This document shows, in pieces, positions 26,876-35,848 of a stretch of DNA of 64,000 nt. Position 1 is the stretch's first letter, and each line of letters opens with the position of its first letter. Source of the DNA: Szabonella alba (lineage in GTDB: Bacteria; Pseudomonadota; Alphaproteobacteria; Rhodobacterales; Rhodobacteraceae); contig NZ_JAESVN010000008.1 in assembly GCF_016765775.1 (NCBI RefSeq), forward strand, positions 51,032-115,031, in the 5' to 3' direction. The notes under the pieces were generated by a model, which saw nothing but the letters and a program-made list of their open reading frames with translations, made no database searches and was not told where the DNA came from. The position numbers and the translations under genes were made by a program.

Positions 26876-27040
26876 ATGACGCTTCGCCTGACCGCCCCCT
26901 TCGTTCTGATTGCAGCGCTGCTTTCGGCCTGTGGCGACCGCAACCCCCATAACAACCCGGCTGCTGTCTGCGCCGAGCAATCGGCCATGGCACGGGCGGG
27001 CACGGTCGGCGGCGGCGACATCATAATCACCTGCCCCTGA
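26876..27040 (+). CDS. Small predicted lipoprotein (54 aa) between sucC and sucD
   Basis: This short frame starts at ATG 26876, 7 bp after an AAGGAA. Residues 1-19 are a lipoprotein signal, MTLRLTAPFVLIAALLSAC, giving lipobox LSAC with Cys19. The mature part is only about 36 residues, with Cys32 and Cys53 near AVCAEQSAMARAGTVGGGDIIITCP. It is too short for most gene callers. Its position inside the TCA operon suggests co-expression, not a shared function. Conserved cysteines and the intact lipobox make it likely to be real. Confidence 0.65.
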   Translation: MTLRLTAPFVLIAALLSACGDRNPHNNPAAVCAEQSAMARAGTVGGGDIIITCP

Positions 27041-27133
27041 CAGGGCAGCCAAGCCGGACGCGCGCCCCGCTGCGCGCGTCCAGTCCCGGAATTCAGGCGC
27101 GCATGATGCGCCGAAATGGTCAAGGAGGCCGCG

Positions 27134-28018
27134 ATGGCCGTACTCGTAAACGAAAACACCAGGGTGATCTGTCAGGGCCTTACCGGCAGCCAGGGCACCT
27201 TCCATTCCGAACAGGCCATCGCCTATGGCACGAAAATGGTCGGCGGTGTCACGCCGGGCAAGGGCGGCACAACCCATCTGGACCTGCCGGTGTTCAACTC
27301 TGTGCACGAGGCCAAGGCGAAGACCGAGGCCAATGCATCGGTGATTTATGTGCCCCCCCCCTTTGCCGCAGACAGTATCCTTGAGGCGATCGACGCCGAG
27401 ATGGAACTGATCGTCTGCATCACCGAAGGCATTCCGGTGCTGGACATGATGAAGGTGAAACGCGCGCTGGAAGGGTCGAAATCCCGCCTGATCGGGCCGA
27501 ACTGCCCCGGCGTCATCACCCCCGACGCCTGCAAGATCGGCATCATGCCGGGCCATATCCATCGTCGCGGATCGGTCGGGGTTGTGTCACGCTCGGGCAC
27601 CCTTACCTATGAGGCTGTGAAACAGACATCGGACCTTGGCCTTGGCCAATCCTCGGCCGTCGGCATCGGCGGCGACCCGATCAAGGGCACCGAACATATT
27701 GACGTGCTGGAGATGTTCCTTGCCGACCCCGAAACCCAGTCGATCATCATGATCGGGGAAATCGGCGGCTCGGCCGAGGAAGAGGCCGCGCAGTTTCTGG
27801 CCGATGAGCGGAAAAAAGGCCGCTGGAAACCGACCGCCGGTTTCATCGCGGGCCGCACCGCGCCCCCCGGCCGCCGCATGGGCCATGCCGGCGCCATTGT
27901 CGCCGGTGGCAAGGGCGACGCGGAATCGAAGATCGAGGCCATGAAGGCCGCCGGTATCATCGTCGCTGAAAGCCCCGCCCATCTGGGTGAGGCGGTGATG
28001 AAAGCGATCGGCAAGTAA
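27134..28018 (+). CDS. sucD: Succinyl-CoA synthetase (ADP-forming) alpha subunit
   Basis: This 294-residue subunit has the CoA-binding Rossmann start ([37 protein letters not shown]), [10 protein letters not shown] and the phosphohistidine loop [11 protein letters not shown] with the catalytic His. AAGGAGG lies just upstream of ATG 27134; an in-frame start 18 bp upstream is unlikely. It pairs with SucC. Confidence 0.96.
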   Translation: MAVLVNENTRVICQGLTGSQGTFHSEQAIAYGTKMVGGVTPGKGGTTHLDLPVFNSVHEAKAKTEANASVIYVPPPFAADSILEAIDAEMELIVCITEGIPVLDMMKVKRALEGSKSRLIGPNCPGVITPDACKIGIMPGHIHRRGSVGVVSRSGTLTYEAVKQTSDLGLGQSSAVGIGGDPIKGTEHIDVLEMFLADPETQSIIMIGEIGGSAEEEAAQFLADERKKGRWKPTAGFIAGRTAPPGRRMGHAGAIVAGGKGDAESKIEAMKAAGIIVAESPAHLGEAVMKAIGK

Positions 28019-28075
28019 CCCCTTTCGCGTGCCCGAAGGACGCTTCGGGCACGCCCACACGCATCAGGTGCAGCG

Positions 28076-31036
28076 ATGACCGAACAGTCCCCCAACAGCC
28101 AGTTCCGCGCCTCGTCCTTCCTTGACGGGGCCAATGCCGATTACATTGACCAGATGGCCGCGCGCCATGCCGCCGATCCCGGTTCGGTCGATGCAAGCTG
28201 GGCAGAGTATTTCCGCGAACTGGGCGAGGCGGATCGCATCGCCACCTCGGCCGCGGCAGGCCCAAGCTGGGCGCGGACCGACTGGCCGCCCCAGCCGATG
28301 GATGACCTGACCGCAGCCCTGACCGGCGAATGGCCGCTGGCCCCGGTGAAAGACGCGCGCGCGGCGGGTGACAAGATTGCCGCCAAGGCATCCGAGGCGG
28401 GCGTCAGCCTGACCGATACGCAGGTGCAGCGCGCCGTTCTGGACTCTATCCGCGCGCTGATGATCATTCGCGCTTACCGCATCCGGGGCCATCTGGCCGC
28501 CGATCTGGACCCGCTGGGCATCCGCGACACCTCGAACCACCCTGAACTTGACCCGAAATCCTACGGCTTCACCGAGGCCGATATGGACCGCCCGATCTTC
28601 ATCGACAATGTTCTGGGCCTGCAACTGGCCTCGATGCGCCAGATCGTCGAGATCGTGAAACGCACCTATTGCGGCACCTTCGCGCTGCAATACATGCATA
28701 TCTCCGACCCCGAACAGGCCAGCTGGCTGAAGGAACGGATCGAGGGCTTCGGCAAGGAGATCCAGTTCACCAAACAGGGCCGCAAGGCGATCCTGAACAA
28801 GCTGGTCGAGGCCGAGGGCTTCGAGAAATTCCTGCATGTCAAGTATATGGGGACCAAGCGTTTCGGCCTTGATGGCGGCGAAAGCCTGATCCCGGCGATG
28901 GAACAGATCATCAAGCGCGGCGGCGCGCTTGGCGTGAAGGATATCGTGATCGGGATGCCGCATCGCGGCCGGTTGTCGGTGCTGGCCAATGTGATGGGCA
29001 AGCCCTACCGCGCGATCTTCAACGAGTTTCAGGGCGGCAGCTTCAAACCCGAGGATGTCGACGGATCGGGCGATGTAAAATACCATCTCGGCGCCTCAAG
29101 CGACCGGGAGTTCGACGGCAATGTGGTTCACCTGTCGCTGACCGCGAACCCCTCGCATCTTGAGGCCGTCAATCCCGTGGTTCTGGGCAAGGTCCGTGCG
29201 AAACAGGACCAGTTGAACGACGCCAATCGCGAACAGGTGCTGCCGATCCTGTTGCATGGCGATGCGGCCTTTGCCGGTCAGGGCGTGGTGGCGGAATGTT
29301 TTGGCCTGTCAGGTCTGCGCGGTCACAAGACCGGCGGCACGATCCATATCGTCGTGAACAACCAGATCGGGTTCACCACGGCCCCGTCCTTCAGCCGGTC
29401 CTCGCCCTATCCGACCGATATCGCGCTGATGGTCGAGGCGCCGATCTTCCATGTGAACGGCGACGACCCCGAGGCCGTGGTCCATGCCGCCCGCGTGGCG
29501 ATCGAATTCCGCCAGAAGTTCCACAAGGACGCCGTCATCGACATCTTTTGTTATCGCCGCTTCGGCCATAACGAAGGCGATGAGCCGATGTTCACCAACC
29601 CCGCGATGTACAAGCAGATCCGCCAGCACAAGACCACGCTGCAGCTTTACACCGAACGTCTGGTCCGCGACGGTCTGATCCCCGAAGGGGAGATCGAGGA
29701 TATGAAGGCCGCGTTCCAGTCGCGCCTGAATGATGAGTTCGAGGCGGGCAAGGATTACAAACCGAACAAGGCCGACTGGCTGGATGGCCGCTGGAAGAAC
29801 CTGTCGCGGGAGGGGGCGGATTATCAGGCCGGCACCACCGCAATCTCGCCCGAGACGATGGCCGAGATCGGTGCCGCGCTGACCCGCGCGCCCGAGGGGT
29901 TCGATTTGCACAAGACCGTGGGCCGTCAACTGGAAGCCAAGGCTAAAATGTTCGAAACCGGTAAGGGCTTTGACTGGGCCACCGCCGAGGCACTGGCCTT
30001 TGGCAGCCTTGCCGTCGAAGGTTATCCGGTGCGTCTGTCGGGACAGGACTGCACGCGCGGCACGTTCAGCCAGCGCCATTCGGCCTTTATCGACCAGACC
30101 ACCGAAGAGCGTTACCATCCGCTGAACCATATCAAGCCCGGTCAGGCCCGCTATGAGGTCATCGACTCGATGCTGTCGGAATATGCGGTGCTGGGGTTTG
30201 AATACGGCTTTTCGCTGTCCGAACCCAATGCGCTGGTGATGTGGGAGGCGCAGTTCGGCGATTTCGCCAATGGCGCGCAGATCATGTTCGACCAGTTCAT
30301 CAATTCGGGCGAAAGCAAATGGCTGCGCATGTCGGGCCTCGTGATGCTGCTGCCGCATGGCTATGAAGGTCAGGGGCCGGAACATTCGTCTGCCCGGCCC
30401 GAACGCTTCCTGCAGATGTCCGCCAATGACAACTGGATTGTGGCGAACTGTTCCACCCCGGCCAATTACTTCCACATCCTGCGCCGCCAGTTGCACCGGA
30501 CCTTCCGCAAGCCGCTGGTGCTGATGACGCCGAAATCGCTGCTGCGCCATCCGATGTGCATTTCCGAGGCGGACGATTTCACCACCGGCGCGACCTTCCA
30601 CCGCGTGCTGTGGGATGATGCGCAGAAGGGCAATTCCGATCTGGAACTGAAACCGGATGCCGATATCAAGCGGGTCGTGATCTGCTCGGGCAAGGTCTAT
30701 TTCGATCTGCTGGCCGAACGCGACAAGGCCGAGATGACCGACACCTATCTTTTGCGGCTGGAACAGTTCTATCCCTTCCCGGCGCTGTCGATGGTGAAAG
30801 AGCTTGAGCGTTTCAAGAATGCCGAGATCGTCTGGTGTCAGGAAGAGCCGAAGAATCAGGGTTACTGGTCCTTTGTCGAACCCAATATCGAATGGGTGCT
30901 GACGCGGATCGGCGCGCGCCAGACGCGTCCGCGCTATGCGGGCCGGGCGGCGGCGGCTTCACCGGCGACGGGGCTTGCCTCGCGCCACAAGGCAGAACAG
31001 GGGGCGCTGATCCAAGACGCGCTGACAGGAAGCTGA
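28076..31036 (+). CDS. sucA: 2-oxoglutarate dehydrogenase E1 component
   Basis: This 986-residue thiamine-diphosphate enzyme decarboxylates 2-oxoglutarate and reductively succinylates the E2 lipoyl arm. Visible features are the N-terminal [16 protein letters not shown] segment, [49 protein letters not shown] (ThDP/Mg site) and the C-terminal PKSLLRHP and EEPKNQGYW. Full length for the family (about 930-990 aa). It ends 4 bp before sucB. Confidence 0.96.
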   Translation: MTEQSPNSQFRASSFLDGANADYIDQMAARHAADPGSVDASWAEYFRELGEADRIATSAAAGPSWARTDWPPQPMDDLTAALTGEWPLAPVKDARAAGDKIAAKASEAGVSLTDTQVQRAVLDSIRALMIIRAYRIRGHLAADLDPLGIRDTSNHPELDPKSYGFTEADMDRPIFIDNVLGLQLASMRQIVEIVKRTYCGTFALQYMHISDPEQASWLKERIEGFGKEIQFTKQGRKAILNKLVEAEGFEKFLHVKYMGTKRFGLDGGESLIPAMEQIIKRGGALGVKDIVIGMPHRGRLSVLANVMGKPYRAIFNEFQGGSFKPEDVDGSGDVKYHLGASSDREFDGNVVHLSLTANPSHLEAVNPVVLGKVRAKQDQLNDANREQVLPILLHGDAAFAGQGVVAECFGLSGLRGHKTGGTIHIVVNNQIGFTTAPSFSRSSPYPTDIALMVEAPIFHVNGDDPEAVVHAARVAIEFRQKFHKDAVIDIFCYRRFGHNEGDEPMFTNPAMYKQIRQHKTTLQLYTERLVRDGLIPEGEIEDMKAAFQSRLNDEFEAGKDYKPNKADWLDGRWKNLSREGADYQAGTTAISPETMAEIGAALTRAPEGFDLHKTVGRQLEAKAKMFETGKGFDWATAEALAFGSLAVEGYPVRLSGQDCTRGTFSQRHSAFIDQTTEERYHPLNHIKPGQARYEVIDSMLSEYAVLGFEYGFSLSEPNALVMWEAQFGDFANGAQIMFDQFINSGESKWLRMSGLVMLLPHGYEGQGPEHSSARPERFLQMSANDNWIVANCSTPANYFHILRRQLHRTFRKPLVLMTPKSLLRHPMCISEADDFTTGATFHRVLWDDAQKGNSDLELKPDADIKRVVICSGKVYFDLLAERDKAEMTDTYLLRLEQFYPFPALSMVKELERFKNAEIVWCQEEPKNQGYWSFVEPNIEWVLTRIGARQTRPRYAGRAAAASPATGLASRHKAEQGALIQDALTGS

Positions 31037-31040
31037 GCTG

Positions 31041-32585
31041 ATGGCAGTAGAAGTCAAGGTTCCCACGCTGGGCGAAAGCGTGTCAGAGGCCACGGTCGCC
31101 ACATGGTTCAAGAAACCGGGCGATCGTGTGGCCGTGGACGAAATGCTTTGCGAACTGGAAACAGACAAGGTGACGGTCGAGGTTCCCAGCCCCGTCGCCG
31201 GAACGCTGGTGGAGATTGTCGCCGCCGAAGGGTCCAGCGTGGGCGTGAATGCGCTGCTGGCCCTGATCGGTGAAGGCGATGCAGATGCAACGGAAAAGAC
31301 GGTTTCTAAGGCCGAGGCAGCGCCCGGCACGGGAGAGGGTAAAATGATTGACGTGAATGTGCCGACGCTGGGTGAAAGCGTGTCCGAGGCCACGGTTTCG
31401 ACCTGGTTCAAGAAGCCCGGCGATACGGTCGCGCAGGATGAAATGCTGTGCGAACTGGAAACCGACAAGGTTTCGGTCGAGGTTCCCAGCCCCGCCGCCG
31501 GTGTGTTGGCCGAAATCATTGCGCCCGAGGGCACGACGGTCGCTGCCAATGCCCGCCTTGCCGTGATCTCGGAAGGTGGCGAGGGCAAGGCCCCCGCGAA
31601 ATCCGACAAAAAGGACGATAAGCCTGCCGAGTCCGACAAGGCCGAGAAGGCCGAGGCAGTCGGCTCTCCGGGGGCAGGCCCGGAAGAGACCAAAGCCCGC
31701 AAGGATGTCGAGGACGCGCCGTCGGCCAAGAAGGCCATGGCCGAGGCCGGGATCAGCCGCGATCAGGTCAGCGGTTCGGGCAAGGATGGCCGCGTGATGA
31801 AGGAAGATGTGGCCAAGGCCGCAAGCGCTCCCGCCCCGTCGGCCCCTGCCCCCGCCCCGCGCGGTCCTGTTTCGGCCGATGATGCGGGCCGCGAGGAACG
31901 GGTGAAAATGACCCGCCTGCGCCAGACCATCGCGCGCCGTCTGAAGGATGCGCAGAACACCGCCGCCATGCTGACCACCTATAATGAGGTGGACATGAAG
32001 GCGATCATGGACCTGCGCAACGAATACAAGGATGCCTTCGAAAAGAAGCACAAGGTGAAGCTTGGCTTCATGTCCTTCTTCGTGAAGGCCTGCACCCATG
32101 CGCTGAAGGAAGTGCCCGAGGTCAATGCCGAGATCGACGGCACCGATGTCGTCTACAAGAACTATGTCCATATGGGCGTGGCCGTGGGCACGCCGAATGG
32201 TCTTGTGGTGCCGGTGGTGCGCGATGCCGATCAGATGGGCTTTGCCGCGATCGAGAAGAAGATCGGCGAACTGGGCCTGCGCGCCCGCGATGGCAAGCTC
32301 AGCATGGCCGAAATGCAGGGCGGCAGCTTCACCATCTCCAACGGCGGGGTTTACGGCTCGCTGATGTCCTCGCCGATCCTGAACCCGCCGCAATCGGGCA
32401 TTCTGGGCATGCACAAGATCCAGGACCGCCCCGTGGTTATTGGCGGGCAGATCGTGATCCGCCCGATGATGTATCTGGCCCTGTCCTACGATCACCGCAT
32501 CGTCGATGGCAAGGGCGCCGTGACCTTCCTTGTGCGGGTGAAAGAGGCGCTGGAGGATCCGCGCCGCCTGCTGATGGATCTGTGA
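31041..32585 (+). CDS. sucB: 2-oxoglutarate dehydrogenase E2 (dihydrolipoyl succinyltransferase) with two lipoyl domains
   Basis: This 514-residue core protein has two nearly identical lipoyl domains exactly 100 residues apart, with lipoyl-lysines at about K43 ([11 protein letters not shown]) and K143 ([11 protein letters not shown]). A charged/Ala-Pro linker follows, then an E3-binding domain ([32 protein letters not shown]), a second linker, and the catalytic domain ending [16 protein letters not shown] (catalytic His/Asp). E. coli SucB has a single lipoyl domain, so this is the longer form. The internal DNA repeat has a 300-bp period. Confidence 0.96.
   Translation: MAVEVKVPTLGESVSEATVATWFKKPGDRVAVDEMLCELETDKVTVEVPSPVAGTLVEIVAAEGSSVGVNALLALIGEGDADATEKTVSKAEAAPGTGEGKMIDVNVPTLGESVSEATVSTWFKKPGDTVAQDEMLCELETDKVSVEVPSPAAGVLAEIIAPEGTTVAANARLAVISEGGEGKAPAKSDKKDDKPAESDKAEKAEAVGSPGAGPEETKARKDVEDAPSAKKAMAEAGISRDQVSGSGKDGRVMKEDVAKAASAPAPSAPAPAPRGPVSADDAGREERVKMTRLRQTIARRLKDAQNTAAMLTTYNEVDMKAIMDLRNEYKDAFEKKHKVKLGFMSFFVKACTHALKEVPEVNAEIDGTDVVYKNYVHMGVAVGTPNGLVVPVVRDADQMGFAAIEKKIGELGLRARDGKLSMAEMQGGSFTISNGGVYGSLMSSPILNPPQSGILGMHKIQDRPVVIGGQIVIRPMMYLALSYDHRIVDGKGAVTFLVRVKEALEDPRRLLMDL
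31056..31515 (+). repeat. 300-bp-period internal duplication in sucB
   Basis: The DNA encoding the first lipoyl domain (about 31056-31215) is repeated about 300 bp downstream (31356-31515) with high identity, including [13 protein letters not shown] and VPSP...AG at matching positions. It is an in-frame domain duplication. Confidence 0.85.
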
Positions 32586-32591
32586 AAGGCG

Positions 32592-32621
32592 GCGGGCGGA
32601 ACCATTTGTGGCTCCGCCCGC
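32592..32621 (+). terminator. Hairpin after sucB, possible partial terminator
   Basis: GCGGGCGGA (32592-32600) pairs with TCCGCCCGC (32613-32621), followed by GTTTCC. It lies in the 72-bp gap after sucB and might reduce read-through to the downstream genes and lpd. Confidence 0.5.
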
Positions 32622-32657
32622 GTTTCCTTGGGCAATCCCTGCCTGAAGGAGGATGAC

Positions 32658-32891
32658 ATGAACCAGTTGCTGATCCAGACCGATTCCGATTTCGAAAGCT
32701 GGAAACAGCGTTTCGAGACCGAGGCCGCCACCATGACCGAGGCGGGCCTTTCTACGCTGCAGATCTGGAAAACCGATACCGGCGCTGCGGTGCTGCTGAA
32801 ACTGACGGACCGCAAGCGGGCCGAGGACTGGCTGCAGCGGCAATCGGCCTTCGGGCGCGGTTATGCCGCGCTGTTCTTGCAGACCGCCTGA
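32658..32891 (+). CDS. Small hypothetical protein (77 aa)
   Basis: This soluble 77-residue protein begins MNQLLIQTDSDFESWKQRFETEAATM and has an excellent GAAGGAGG Shine-Dalgarno. It has the look of a small alpha/beta fold (LSTLQIWKTDTGAAVLLKLTDRKRAEDWLQRQ), possibly ferredoxin-like. I do not recognise a named family. It lies between sucB and the GT2 gene, with a 4-bp gap to the latter. Confidence 0.7.
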   Translation: MNQLLIQTDSDFESWKQRFETEAATMTEAGLSTLQIWKTDTGAAVLLKLTDRKRAEDWLQRQSAFGRGYAALFLQTA

Positions 32892-32895
32892 AGCG

Positions 32896-33855
32896 ATGCC
32901 CCCCGCCGCCCTCTTTTCCTGTATGCGCAACGAGGGCCTCGTGCTGGTCGAATGGCTGGCCTATCACCGGGTCATCGGATTTGATCCGGTGATCGTGGCC
33001 ACCAATGATTGCACCGATGGGTCAGATGTGCTGCTTGATGCGCTGGCGGCGGGCGGGGCGGTGGTGCATCTGAACAACCCGGTCCAGCCCGGACAGGCCC
33101 CGCAGGACAGCGGCATGGCGCTGGTACTGGGCTATCTGGCCGGATCCGGCCCGGATTGGCTGACCCATCTCGACAGTGACGAATTCCTGAACATCGCCCA
33201 TGGCGCGGGGGCTGTATCCGATCTGCTGGCCATCGCGGGCGAGGGCGAGGTCATCGCCCTGCCCTGGCGGGCCTTTGGGGATAACGGGCACAAGGACTGG
33301 CCGGGCAACACCCTGCCCGCCTTTACCGCCTGTGCGGCGGCGATTGATCCTGAAATCGTCAAGTTCAAGTCGATGTTCCGGCATCGCGCCTTTGCCCATG
33401 CCTCGGACCATATGCCGACCCGCCCCCGCATCGCGGCCCCGCGCGTGTTTTCGGTGGCCGGTGAACCGCTGGACAGCGATGTGCTGCGGGGTCAGCCGCG
33501 GTCGAAATACCGGCCCCTTGATCTGGCCATCCGCCCCGGGGCCTGTGTGAACCATTATGCGATCCGGTCCTCCGACAGCTTCCTGATGAAAAACGACCGG
33601 GGCGACGGACAAGGCAAGATGACCGACAAATACCATATCGGGTCGCGCTGGCACCGGATTGCCAATTGCAATGCGGCAAGTGACCGGTCCATTCTGCGCC
33701 ACTGGCCCGCAACGCAGGACGAGATGGCCCGCCTGCGCGCCCTGCCTGGCGTCGCGGCAACCGAGGCCGCCTGCATTGCCGATTTCGCCGCCCGCAAGGC
33801 CCGGCTGCTGACGCCTGAACGCATCCGCCAATGGACAAAAGGAAAAGCCGCATGA
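32896..33855 (+). CDS. Glycosyltransferase family 2 protein
   Basis: This 319-residue protein of the Glyco_tranf_2_4 type has SCMRNEGLVLVEWLAYHRVIGFDPVIVATNDCTDGS (nucleotide-sugar site) and the metal-binding LTHLDSDEFL (DxD). Members decorate surface polysaccharides or glycoproteins; many are orphan. The ATG at 32896 starts right at the first conserved strand. It sits inside the odh operon between a small protein and the MAPEG gene, an odd place for a glycan enzyme. Confidence 0.82.
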   Translation: MPPAALFSCMRNEGLVLVEWLAYHRVIGFDPVIVATNDCTDGSDVLLDALAAGGAVVHLNNPVQPGQAPQDSGMALVLGYLAGSGPDWLTHLDSDEFLNIAHGAGAVSDLLAIAGEGEVIALPWRAFGDNGHKDWPGNTLPAFTACAAAIDPEIVKFKSMFRHRAFAHASDHMPTRPRIAAPRVFSVAGEPLDSDVLRGQPRSKYRPLDLAIRPGACVNHYAIRSSDSFLMKNDRGDGQGKMTDKYHIGSRWHRIANCNAASDRSILRHWPATQDEMARLRALPGVAATEAACIADFAARKARLLTPERIRQWTKGKAA

Positions 33856-34259
33856 GCCTCGCGATGCCGCCCGAAGTGACCGCCCTTGCCCTCGCTGGTC
33901 TGGTGCAGGTGCTGCAATATGTCCTGTTCGCGGTGCCCGCGAACCTTGAACTTGGCACCGGCTATACATCCTCGGCCCGCGACCGCCCGCCGTCGCGCCA
34001 GTTGTCCGACCGGACCGGACGGCTGCAGCGGGCAATGAACAACCATTTTGAAGGGTTGATCCTGTTTACCATCGCGGTGGTCGTCGTCACGCTGGGCCAG
34101 CAGTCCAGTGGCTTTACCGCCGCCTGCGCCTGGGCCTATCTGGCCGCGCGCATCGCCTATGTGCCGGCCTATGCGCTGGGGCTGCGGCCCTGGCGCTCGG
34201 TCATCTGGGCGGTGGGATTTCTAGCCACGGTGGCGATGATCCTCGCCGCCCTGTTCTGA
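33852..34259 (+). CDS. MAPEG-family membrane protein
   Basis: This 135-residue protein has about four membrane helices (EVTALALAGLVQVLQYVLFAVP, FEGLILFTIAVVVVTLG, FTAACAWAYLAARIAYVPAYAL, SVIWAVGFLATVAMILAALF) and the MAPEG signature around RLQRAMNNHFEGLILF and ARIAYVPAY. Eukaryotic relatives are glutathione-dependent eicosanoid enzymes; bacterial roles are mostly unknown. Its ATG overlaps the GT2 stop by 4 bp, so the two are coupled. Confidence 0.85.
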   Translation: MSLAMPPEVTALALAGLVQVLQYVLFAVPANLELGTGYTSSARDRPPSRQLSDRTGRLQRAMNNHFEGLILFTIAVVVVTLGQQSSGFTAACAWAYLAARIAYVPAYALGLRPWRSVIWAVGFLATVAMILAALF

Positions 34260-34332
34260 AACGGCGGCTGCAAAAGGGATGCGCGACGGGCGCATCCGGT
34301 GCAGACTGCCCGAAAACCGAAGGAAGTGAGTT

Positions 34333-35721
34333 ATGGCAGAGTTTGACGTTATCATCATCGGTGCGGGGCCCGGCGGCTATGTCTGCGCGATCCGCTGCGC
34401 GCAGCTGGGCCTGAAGACCGCCGTGGTCGAGGGGCGTGAAACGCTGGGGGGCACCTGCCTGAATGTCGGCTGCATCCCGTCCAAGGCGCTGCTGCATGCA
34501 ACCCACCTGTTGCACGAAACCCATGAGAACTTTGAGAAAATGGGCCTGATGGGCGCCAAGCCCAAGGTCGATTGGACCAAGATGCTGGGCTACAAGGATG
34601 AGGTGATCGGCCAGAACACCAAGGGCATTGAATTTCTGTTCAAGAAGAACAAGGTCACATGGCTCAAGGGTTGGGGCTCGATCCCCGAGGCCGGAAAGGT
34701 GAAAGTGGGCGAGGAGGTCCATTCCGCCAAAAGCATCGTGATTGCAACCGGGTCCGAACCCTCCAGCCTGCCGGGCGTCGAGGTCGATGAAAAGGTGATC
34801 GTCACTTCCACCGGCGCACTGGAACTGGGCAAGATCCCGAAATCCATGGTGGTGATCGGCGCAGGTGTGATCGGGCTTGAAATGGGCTCGGTCTATGCGC
34901 GCCTGGGGGCCGAGGTGACGGTGGTCGAATATCTGGACGCGATCACCCCCGGAATGGATGCCGAGATTGCGAAAGCCTTCCAGAAACTGCTGGCCAAGCA
35001 GGGGCTGAAATTCGTTCTGGGCGCAGCGGTGCAAGGCGCCGAAGCGACCAAGAAAGGCGCGACTGTCAGCTACAAGCTGCGCAAGGATGACAGCGAACAC
35101 ACGCTTGAGGCCGATGTGGTTCTGGTCGCAACGGGCCGCAAACCCTTTACCGAAGGGCTGGGGCTGGACGGGCTGGGTGTTGGTGTCGAAAAGCGCGGGC
35201 AGGTCAAGACGGACGACCATTTCGCCACCAATATCAAAGGCGTCTATGCAATCGGTGATGCGATCCCCGGCCCGATGCTGGCCCATAAGGCCGAGGATGA
35301 GGGCATGGCGCTGGCCGAAATCCTTGCCGGAAAACATGGCCATGTGAATTACGGCGTGATCCCCGGCGTGATCTACACCACGCCTGAGGTGGCCTCGGTC
35401 GGCAAGACCGAGGAGCAACTGAAAGAGGAAGGCCGCGCCTATAAGGTCGGCAAGTTCCCCTTCATGGGCAATGCCCGCGCCAAGGCCGTGTTCCAGTCCG
35501 AGGGCTTCGTGAAGCTGCTGGCCGACAAGGAAACCGACCGGATCCTGGGCTGCCATATCATCGGCCCAATGGCGGGCGATCTGATCCATGAGGTCTGCGT
35601 CGCGATGGAATTCGGCGCGGCAGCGCAGGATCTGGCGCTGACCTGCCATGCTCACCCGACCTATTCCGAGGCGGTGCGCGAGGCGGCCCTTGCCTGTGGC
35701 GATGGCGCGATCCACGCCTGA
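34333..35721 (+). CDS. lpd: Dihydrolipoyl dehydrogenase (E3)
   Basis: This 462-residue flavoprotein reoxidises E2 lipoyl groups with NAD+. The FAD motif is [19 protein letters not shown], the redox disulfide [15 protein letters not shown] (C42 and C47), the NAD motif [20 protein letters not shown] and the C-terminal His-Glu dyad [27 protein letters not shown] precedes the ATG. It completes the 2-oxoglutarate dehydrogenase set and is followed by a terminator. Confidence 0.96.
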   Translation: MAEFDVIIIGAGPGGYVCAIRCAQLGLKTAVVEGRETLGGTCLNVGCIPSKALLHATHLLHETHENFEKMGLMGAKPKVDWTKMLGYKDEVIGQNTKGIEFLFKKNKVTWLKGWGSIPEAGKVKVGEEVHSAKSIVIATGSEPSSLPGVEVDEKVIVTSTGALELGKIPKSMVVIGAGVIGLEMGSVYARLGAEVTVVEYLDAITPGMDAEIAKAFQKLLAKQGLKFVLGAAVQGAEATKKGATVSYKLRKDDSEHTLEADVVLVATGRKPFTEGLGLDGLGVGVEKRGQVKTDDHFATNIKGVYAIGDAIPGPMLAHKAEDEGMALAEILAGKHGHVNYGVIPGVIYTTPEVASVGKTEEQLKEEGRAYKVGKFPFMGNARAKAVFQSEGFVKLLADKETDRILGCHIIGPMAGDLIHEVCVAMEFGAAAQDLALTCHAHPTYSEAVREAALACGDGAIHA

Positions 35722-35746
35722 GACGGCCTTCACGGCGTCAAATGCA

Positions 35747-35782
35747 AAAGGGCCGGACGGGGAAATCCCTGCCCGGCCCTTT
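35747..35782. terminator. Bidirectional terminator between lpd and pheT
   Basis: AAAGGGCCGG (35747-35756) pairs with CCGGCCCTTT (35773-35782), flanked by A and T runs on both sides, between convergent genes. Confidence 0.8.
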
Positions 35783-35798
35783 CTGATTTGCTGGCCCC

Positions 35799-35848
35799 GT
35801 CAGGCGCGCCCTGTGGTGTCAGGCGCGCCGAAGTCCAGTCAGGCGCGC
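35799..35848. repeat. Triplicated stop-codon segment at the pheT 3' end
   Basis: GTCAGGCGCGC occurs three times, starting at 35799, 35818 and 35838 (periods 19 and 20). The last copy contains the pheT stop (TCA on plus = TGA on minus), so the final codons and stop have been repeated twice downstream of the gene. Confidence 0.9.

Noticed and set aside
25313..27562. 749-codon minus-strand open frame over sucC and sucD
   Set aside because: Antisense shadow; both suc genes are clear on the plus strand and this frame has no known domain.
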